This document shows positions 1-4,321 of a DNA stretch of 7,493 bases, piece by piece. Within the stretch, counting starts at the first letter, position 1. Every line of letters starts with the position of its first letter. The notes beneath the pieces are model-generated. The model searched no databases, was not told the DNA's origin, and was given only the letters and a program-made list of their open reading frames with translations. The stretch is from Parachlamydiaceae bacterium (lineage in GTDB: Bacteria; Chlamydiota; Chlamydiia; Chlamydiales; Parachlamydiaceae): positions 1 through 7,493 of the forward strand of contig JACDGH010000128.1 in the NCBI GenBank assembly GCA_013815395.1, written 5' to 3'. Position numbers and translations under genes: made by a program.

Positions 1-807
1 GTCGTGGGAACAGTCGATCACCAGTTGTTGAGGCAAATGATTTTTCTTAAGCTGCTCTAGGGCGTAAGCAATAGAATCGGCATCGTAATTAGGTTTTAAT
101 TCGCCTCCTCTTAAAGCTACATGGGCGTGGCGGTTTCCTTTTGTCTCTACAATAGAAAGGCTGCCATGCTCAGTGATGCCGAAAAAAGAGTGGCTACAAG
201 TGGCTGCTAGGACTCCATTAATGGCTACATCAATATTTCCGGAAGTGCTGTTTTTAAAGGCTACCGGCATTGGCAAGCCCGAAGCAAATTGACGATGGAT
301 TTGCGATTCTGAAGTACGGGCGCCAATACAAGCCCATGAAATTAAGTCTCCAAGATAATGAAAAGTGATAGGGTCTAAAAATTCAGTGGCTGCTGGCAAG
401 CCTAAATCAGCCAGGAATAGGAGTAACTCTCGAGATAGGTTTAATCCTGTAGAAATAGCATTAGAGCCGTCAAGGTGTGGATCGTGAAGGAGACCTTTCC
501 AACCCAGGGACGTACGAGGCTTTTCGAAATGGGTCCGCATAACTACAAAAAAATGTTTTGAGATCTTGTCTGAAAGATGACGTAATTTTATGGCGTATTC
601 TTTTGCAGCTGTGATATCATGAATGGAGCAAGGGCCTACAACGAGAAACAGCCGGGAGTCTTCGCCCGACAAGATGCGCTGGATCTGCTGCCGAGATTGC
701 TCTATAAATTCAAGGTGCGCGGCCAACGGCGGCAATCCTTCCTTAAGCATTTGTGGAGAGATCAAAGATTCGGCATTGCGCGCATTAGGATTAGAATGTT
801 TTGTCAT
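1..807 (-). CDS. aroG: 3-deoxy-7-phosphoheptulonate (DAHP) synthase, AroF/G/H type, partial (C-terminus outside window)
   Basis: This cytoplasmic enzyme condenses phosphoenolpyruvate and erythrose 4-phosphate into DAHP, committing carbon to chorismate and the aromatic amino acids. I translated 269 codons from ATG at 807 with no stop. Family motifs occur in order: VVGPCSIHD (57-64, with metal-ligand Cys60), FEKPRT (94-99), GWKGLLHDP (102-110), EFLD (142-145), SWACIGARTSESQIHR (157-172), FKNSTSG (184-190), GNRHAHVALRGG (224-235), PNYD (239-242) and the start of the DCSH metal-binding motif (His268). The E. coli enzymes are about 350 residues, so roughly 80 residues lie beyond base 1. An AAGGTG at 820-825 lies about 12 nt before the start, a loose Shine-Dalgarno. 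Residue 149, matching Pro150 of E. coli AroG in the feedback site, is Phe. The family is certain; which effector-specific isozyme it resembles is not, so the symbol is generic. Confidence 0.95.
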   Translation of the reverse strand, partial: MTKHSNPNARNAESLISPQMLKEGLPPLAAHLEFIEQSRQQIQRILSGEDSRLFLVVGPCSIHDITAAKEYAIKLRHLSDKISKHFFVVMRTHFEKPRTSLGWKGLLHDPHLDGSNAISTGLNLSRELLLFLADLGLPAATEFLDPITFHYLGDLISWACIGARTSESQIHRQFASGLPMPVAFKNSTSGNIDVAINGVLAATCSHSFFGITEHGSLSIVETKGNRHAHVALRGGELKPNYDADSIAYALEQLKKNHLPQQLVIDCSHD

Positions 808-823
808 AGCTTTTTAATACACC

Positions 824-852
824 TTGAAACGGTAAAGAGATCATCCTAACAA
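824..852 (+). promoter_or_regulatory. candidate sigma70-type promoter for the 569-residue gene
   Basis: TTGAAA (824-829) and TAACAA (847-852) are separated by 17 nt in the 70-bp gap between the divergent genes. The -10 box ends 25 nt before the ATG at 878, implying a very short leader. The -35 box overlaps the weak ribosome-binding site of the divergent DAHP synthase gene. This is assigned by consensus match only. Confidence 0.4.
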
Positions 853-877
853 ATTTTCCAATTTAAATCATTATCCT

Positions 878-2587
878 ATGTATAAAGCTGCATTATTGGC
901 TGAGAAATTGGCCATAGAATATTCTCAAAATAAACAAAAACAATTCCCGAAAATTGTCTGGAAAGCTCCAGCTCAAGGAATAGGGGAGTCATATTCCACA
1001 AGCTATGAAAAGGGTATCATTCAGGTGCAAGCCGAAAGTCCTTTGGGCGCGGCATATGGAATCGCTCAACTGAATATTACTTTGGCTGGTGATCACTTAG
1101 GCGATTTTCTAGGCCTTTCACAACCTCGCTTTGCTTTAAGGCCTCTTTGGATAGGATGTGATTCCTATGTCTCTTCCAATGGAATAGGAATAGCTTTGCC
1201 TCGCTATATGGCAACTTCTAGTCATGAGGAAATGAAAATAAATTCTGAAAAGCTTTTTCATCGCATTATTGAGCTAGGGTACAATACTATTCTGCTTGGG
1301 AGCAATCATTCTTCAACTGCAGCTGTTTCTAGATTAAATTTTGATGATGTTTATTCTGAATTAAATAGCTTCATACAACTGGCCCATGACTTTGGTTTAA
1401 AGGTCATCGTCAAGCCTTGCTTCTTTTCAACGGAGGCTTCTAAAAAAATCAGCCACTGTCCACTATCCCCTTTATTTCGGGGACATCTTATTGAACAGAT
1501 TGAGTTATTGTATGCATCAGTGTCTTCTATGGATTATTTATTTTGGGAAAGTTCGCTGTTATGTGCCGAATTTATCCATGATACTTTTGCAAGGGATGCT
1601 ACATTATCAGAATTAGTGGTGAGTGAGTTGCATTTGTTAGAAAGCTCATTAAAAGGTCGATCTCAGTTAATCTATTACATTCCAACTTCTGATTTAGCAA
1701 CGGCGCACCAGCATGCTGTTTGGCTGCCTGGCTTGTGTGACGAAGCTCAAATAAACACAATTATTTCCTTTTCTGCCGTGGCAGGAGATTGCTATGCCGA
1801 CCACCTTCCGCCACATCCCTTTTGGGAAAAGCTTAGAAGTAGTCCGGACATTTCTGCCACACGCCTCTTGCCGATAGTTAATGCGGGATTGATTTCTCAG
1901 GGGGAGGGGCTTTGGCCGACTCTTGCTGTGGATCTGATAGACAAATATTATAGTCGCCTTTATCGACATCGCTTTGTAGGCGTGCTAGCATTGACCAATG
2001 CTCTACCGCAAAGAGGGGGGATGCTGGACTGCAGTTTATGGATTGCCGGGCAAGCTCTCTGGCGTAATTTGTCCCCTTCATCATTGTCTGAAACATGGTT
2101 TGCGGCTTTTCGTCCCGACTGGTATTTTGAAGAAAGCGGCGATATTATGTCTAGGATGCGACAAATTGCTATTAAGTTGAGCTTTTTACGTTCTTTAAAT
2201 GCTGAAGCCAACTCTAATATACTTGCGGAAGATTGTCGAATTATGACAGATCATATTTTAACAAATTTACGAGATATCAAGCTTAGTTTGGAGAAAATCG
2301 AGCGAAAGCAAGTGAAAAAAAGGAAAAGTCCGACTTGTAATGATTACGTGCAAGTGTTCTCTCGGGATGCCCAACGAATTGTTGTGCGTTTCCTGCAAAG
2401 CTTTAATTTATCTTCCCCCTTCGCCATGGAAGAAGTGGATTTGAGAGAATCATTTTGGACACAACTTTCATCAGGTTCTGGCCAAGGCATCCGCTCTGCG
2501 GGTAAGATTCTTTTTTGTGATGAGCCGCGGCGCGGAGCGCCGGGAAGTGCTATGGAAGGTATTTATTTAGAGAATCGTTTTCTTTAG
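878..2587 (+). CDS. conserved-looking protein of unknown function, possible TIM-barrel glycosidase-like protein
   Basis: I do not recognise this 569-residue protein by name. It has no signal peptide or membrane segment, so it is probably cytoplasmic. Residues 44-70 (GIIQVQAESPLGAAYGIAQL and following) resemble the small alpha/beta domain that precedes the barrel in GH67 and GH20 glycosidases, where a similar 'GAxYGxxQL' helix occurs. Then follow a barrel-entry-like strand RPLWIGCDS (88-96), a helix and strand ending LGYNTILLGS (133-142) and another ending FGLKVIVKP (172-180). YLFWESSLL (220-228) could place Glu224 in an active site. The remainder is rich in Trp and aromatic residues. A basic stretch EKIERKQVKKRK (472-483) precedes the C-terminal about 85 residues. 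ATG at 878 has no Shine-Dalgarno but is the first start after the candidate promoter. The gene is clearly real; the glycosidase relation is inference from pattern, and no catalytic pair can be assigned. Confidence 0.8.
   Translation: MYKAALLAEKLAIEYSQNKQKQFPKIVWKAPAQGIGESYSTSYEKGIIQVQAESPLGAAYGIAQLNITLAGDHLGDFLGLSQPRFALRPLWIGCDSYVSSNGIGIALPRYMATSSHEEMKINSEKLFHRIIELGYNTILLGSNHSSTAAVSRLNFDDVYSELNSFIQLAHDFGLKVIVKPCFFSTEASKKISHCPLSPLFRGHLIEQIELLYASVSSMDYLFWESSLLCAEFIHDTFARDATLSELVVSELHLLESSLKGRSQLIYYIPTSDLATAHQHAVWLPGLCDEAQINTIISFSAVAGDCYADHLPPHPFWEKLRSSPDISATRLLPIVNAGLISQGEGLWPTLAVDLIDKYYSRLYRHRFVGVLALTNALPQRGGMLDCSLWIAGQALWRNLSPSSLSETWFAAFRPDWYFEESGDIMSRMRQIAIKLSFLRSLNAEANSNILAEDCRIMTDHILTNLRDIKLSLEKIERKQVKKRKSPTCNDYVQVFSRDAQRIVVRFLQSFNLSSPFAMEEVDLRESFWTQLSSGSGQGIRSAGKILFCDEPRRGAPGSAMEGIYLENRFL
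2528..2542. repeat. GC-rich hairpin near the 3' end of the 569-residue gene
   Basis: CGGCGC (2528-2533), a GGA loop and GCGCCG (2537-2542) form a perfect 6-bp GC stem. It sits inside the last 20 codons of an otherwise AT-rich gene. No T-run follows, so it is not a standard intrinsic terminator. It may be chance coding composition (Arg-Arg-Gly-Ala-Pro) or a sign that the gene's tail was altered by neighbouring repeat material. Confidence 0.4.
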
Positions 2588-2594
2588 AAAAAGT

Positions 2595-2669
2595 TGCGTA
2601 GCACTCGCTCTACTCGTTGCGGCATAGGTTTGGGATACAGAATGAGAGAAGAATGAGCAAAAAAGAAAA
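2595..2669 (+). repeat. intergenic repeat family, copy A
   Basis: This is the longest copy. It starts TGCGTAGCACT, continues through CGTTGCGGCATAGGT and AATGAGAGAA, and ends AATGAGCAAAAAAGAAAA (2652-2669). Over its first 61 bases it matches the reverse complement of copy D (3134-3194) at 51 positions by my hand alignment. Its last 18 bases recur exactly in copy C. It begins 8 nt after the stop codon of the upstream gene. Confidence 0.75.
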
Positions 2670-2731
2670 AGTTGAAAGAATTCATGAAGACAACATTTTC
2701 GTTCAAACTTTTTAGGTATCAGGCTTTCTCA

Positions 2732-2767
2732 TTTTTGCTCATTTTTCTCTCAATATATAGCCCACCC
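2732..2767 (-). repeat. intergenic repeat family, copy B (inverted, truncated)
   Basis: Read on the minus strand this is AGGGTGGGCTATATATTGAG followed by AGAAAAATGAGCAAAAA. Over 26 aligned bases it matches copy D at 22 positions by hand. It lacks the 5' TGCGTAGCACT block. Its inner 16 bases (2732-2747) are the exact reverse complement of 2824-2839 in copy C. Confidence 0.65.
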
Positions 2768-2800
2768 TGGAGGTGAAGAATGCTCAAGCGAGCGAAACCG

Positions 2801-2845
2801 TAGGTGAAGGCTACACAATGAAGGAAAAATGAGCAAAAAAGAAAA
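2801..2845 (+). repeat. intergenic repeat family, copy C
   Basis: It reads TAGGTGAAGGCTACACAATG, then AAGGAAAAATGAGC, then the A-rich tail. Bases 2828-2845 are an exact 18-bp direct repeat of 2652-2669 in copy A. The upstream 2771-2800 may be a strongly diverged 5' part. Together with copy B it forms an inverted pair separated by 76 nt between the exact 16-bp arms. Confidence 0.65.
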
Positions 2846-2975
2846 TTGAGAAATTTAAGATTTTTCTGGCTAAGTTCATGATTTTGATAAATAATCGAAG
2901 TTTTATCTTTTCTGCTTGGCTCTGCCGCGCCTTTCTCTTCAGGAAATCCGTTTAAGCGGAAAGTGATTTTGAATC

Positions 2976-3002
2976 AAAAAAGCGCAGCTCCTGCTGCGCT
3001 TT
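2976..3002 (-). terminator. intrinsic terminator, minus strand
   Basis: AAAGCGCAGC (2979-2988), loop TCCT and GCTGCGCTTT (2993-3002) form a perfect 10-bp stem. On the minus strand the stem runs into six T residues (complement of A2976-A2981), the classic Rho-independent layout. On the plus strand only three T follow, so plus-strand function would be weaker. It lies about 290 nt beyond the hdeD-like stop, so it could end that transcript or a small RNA starting closer, near copy D. Confidence 0.75.
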
Positions 3003-3130
3003 GCTACCGCATTAGAAGTCGTCGATAACCTACTGCATCGTTCTTGAAACTTCTTAATGTTAGGCTGGCAGAGAGTGTAGCAGAAAATAGATAATAAGCG
3101 TTTGGCAAAGCCCCTGGAGTGCGTCGGCTC

Positions 3131-3194
3131 TGCCATTTTTCTCTCATTTTGTAGCTCACACCTAAGCCGCAACGTGCAGAACTAGTGCTACGCA
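3131..3194 (-). repeat. intergenic repeat family, copy D (inverted)
   Basis: Read on the minus strand it starts TGCGTAGCACTAGTTCTGCA, continues CGTTGCGGCTTAGGT and ends AATGAGAGAAAAATGGCA. It matches copy A over about 61 bases with about ten mismatches and no gaps. It lacks the A-rich tail of copies A and C. Copies A and D therefore face each other at the two ends of the intergenic region, about 600 bp apart. Confidence 0.75.
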
Positions 3195-3293
3195 GATGTG
3201 GGTATCAGCAAAAAATAGCGGTAACCGGGGATCAGGTTCTTCTTTCTTGTTCATTTTATTCAATTATATTTAAATTTCAGTCTCGCCTCTTAC

Positions 3294-3845
3294 CTATTTT
3301 CTGGCTGTCAATGACAGTAATATCCAAGACCAACCGCAAAGCAACATGTCTATACCAACAAAAAGACCGATCACCCATAATCCTGAAAGAGGCCATTCAG
3401 CATAGATCATTGCGCCCAAAATAAATGTAATTAAACCGCTAAAGAACATCCATTCCCATTGATCAAAGCGCAGTATGAGAGAGGTGAGCATTCTAAAAAG
3501 ACCGGCTACAAAGCAAAATGCAGCAATCCATAGTGTTAAACTAACTGCAGCAATCGCGGGCCTGGCCGCGCAGAAGGTGCCTACAACAATATAAAGTATT
3601 CCAAGCATCAAAGAAAGAAATAACCCACTCCATTTGCGGGCTAGAAAGGCTTGGACAATTTGCACTATGCCTGCACCTAATAAAAAGATTCCTAAAATAA
3701 AAACTGAAAAGATGGTCGCGTAAAAAGAAGAACTAATGACAGCACACCCTAAAAGTACTAGTAAAATGCCTAATGCAAAGAACCAGCCCCAATTTTGGCG
3801 AACTTCATCAATGTCTCGAAAACGGGTAGTTAATTTATTGTCCAT
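3294..3845 (-). CDS. HdeD-family (DUF308) six-helix inner membrane protein
   Basis: This 183-residue protein is almost entirely hydrophobic, with six predicted membrane helices near residues 19-39, 43-67, 73-93, 99-121, 131-148 and 153-177, arranged as two-helix repeats. Length, topology, the charged N-terminus followed by NWGWFFALGILLVLLG (18-33) and the glycine-rich helix pairs fit the HdeD/DUF308 family. E. coli HdeD (about 190 residues) is associated with acid resistance at high cell density, but its biochemical action is not well defined, so the role here is inferred from the family only. The ATG at 3845 is supported by GGAG (3851-3854) five bases upstream. It lies 65 nt downstream of the response regulator gene on the same strand. 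It could be co-transcribed, but also has a plausible promoter of its own. Confidence 0.85.
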   Translation of the reverse strand: MDNKLTTRFRDIDEVRQNWGWFFALGILLVLLGCAVISSSFYATIFSVFILGIFLLGAGIVQIVQAFLARKWSGLFLSLMLGILYIVVGTFCAARPAIAAVSLTLWIAAFCFVAGLFRMLTSLILRFDQWEWMFFSGLITFILGAMIYAEWPLSGLWVIGLFVGIDMLLCGWSWILLSLTARK

Positions 3846-3846
3846 G

Positions 3847-3887
3847 TATGCTCCATTTAAAAAGTTTAATCTTCTTATCGGAGCATA
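3847..3887 (-). promoter_or_regulatory. inverted repeat spanning the hdeD-like ribosome-binding site
   Basis: On the minus strand TATGCTCC (3887-3880) is followed 25 nt later by its exact complement GGAGCATA (3854-3847), which contains the GGAG Shine-Dalgarno and ends one base before the ATG. In a read-through transcript from the kinase/regulator genes this 8-bp stem would mask the ribosome-binding site. If transcription starts at the local promoter, whose -10 box is the first arm, the arm is not transcribed and the repeat could only act as DNA, for example as an operator. Confidence 0.45.
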
Positions 3888-3910
3888 TTTTGTTTTTTAA
3901 TTATTGTAAA
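3882..3910 (-). promoter_or_regulatory. candidate sigma70-type promoter for the hdeD-like gene
   Basis: On the minus strand TTTACA (3910-3905) and TATGCT (3887-3882) are separated by 17 nt of very A-rich sequence. The -35 box begins immediately after the stop codon of the response regulator gene (3911-3913). The predicted start of transcription would fall near 3875, leaving a leader of about 30 nt. Assigned by consensus match only. Confidence 0.45.
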
Positions 3911-4321
3911 TCAGATGTTTCTATTAACCAGTTTTGACGAAAGGTGGTGTTTTAAGTGATTTTCTAAGGCATCTATATTCATAGGTTTAGCGAGAAAATC
4001 ATTCATGCCAGCGTCTAGACATTTCTTTTTATCTTCCTCTTGCACACTTGCAGTGAGAGCAGTGATAATTGGTTGCTCTATCGACAGTTTTCTGATGCTC
4101 ATTGTGGCTTCATACCCATCCACTTTCGGCATCAAGATATCCATTAAAATAAGATCATATTTTTTAATTTTGGCTTTTTCAATGGCTTCTTCTCCATTTT
4201 TAGCCGTATCTGGTTCAATGCCCATTAATCGAAGCATTTCTACAAGGATTTCCATGCTAAAGTCATAATCCTCAACGATGAGCATTTTGACATCTGTAAA
4301 TTTTGTTTCAAATTTTTTCAT
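3911..4321 (-). CDS. single-domain response regulator (CheY-like receiver)
   Basis: This 136-residue protein is a complete receiver domain and nothing else. It has the acidic pair Glu17-Asp18 (LIVEDYD), the phospho-acceptor Asp61 in LILMDILMPKVDG (57-69), the switch Thr90 in ITALTAS (86-92) and the conserved Lys112-Pro113. There is no DNA-binding or enzymatic output domain, so it should act by protein contact or pass phosphate on, most likely receiving it from the kinase encoded just upstream. I chose ATG at 4321; a TTG at 4348 would add nine residues but has no supporting ribosome-binding site. The ATG also lacks a clear Shine-Dalgarno and overlaps the kinase stop by 14 nt, so translation is probably coupled. 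The layout matches the C-terminal receiver of hybrid kinases, here as a separate chain. Confidence 0.93.
   Translation of the reverse strand: MKKFETKFTDVKMLIVEDYDFSMEILVEMLRLMGIEPDTAKNGEEAIEKAKIKKYDLILMDILMPKVDGYEATMSIRKLSIEQPIITALTASVQEEDKKKCLDAGMNDFLAKPMNIDALENHLKHHLSSKLVNRNI

Larger units (their letters stand above)
2588..3293. other. long intergenic region with repeat copies and a terminator, no convincing gene
   Basis: About 700 bases lie between the convergent 569-residue gene and the HdeD-family gene. I find no ORF with family motifs or a ribosome-binding site. The region contains four diverged copies of one repeat in alternating orientation (2595-2669, 2732-2767, 2801-2845, 3131-3194), a perfect 16-bp inverted pair within them, and a strong minus-strand intrinsic terminator (2976-3002). 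The stretches 2850-2975 and 3195-3293 show nothing I can name. The content fits a site where mobile or foldback repeats have accumulated between convergent genes. Confidence 0.7.

Noticed and set aside
619..849. Plus-strand ORFs of 76 and 64 codons
   Set aside because: They lie antisense to the well-supported DAHP synthase reading and show no family motif or ribosome-binding site.
3009..3060. Inverted CATTAGAAG / CTTCTTAATG pair as a second regulatory hairpin
   Set aside because: One-base gap, AT-rich arms and a long loop with no T-run make it indistinguishable from chance.
2939..3172. Minus-strand 77-codon ORF
   Set aside because: It starts with TTG inside repeat copy D, runs straight through the intrinsic terminator hairpin and has no recognisable motif, so it is unlikely to be translated.
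2588..3293. tRNA or intact insertion sequence in the long intergenic region
   Set aside because: No cloverleaf with a T-arm motif and no transposase reading could be found on either strand.
3185..3424. Plus-strand 79-codon ORF
   Set aside because: More than half is antisense to the HdeD-family gene and no ribosome-binding site or motif supports it.
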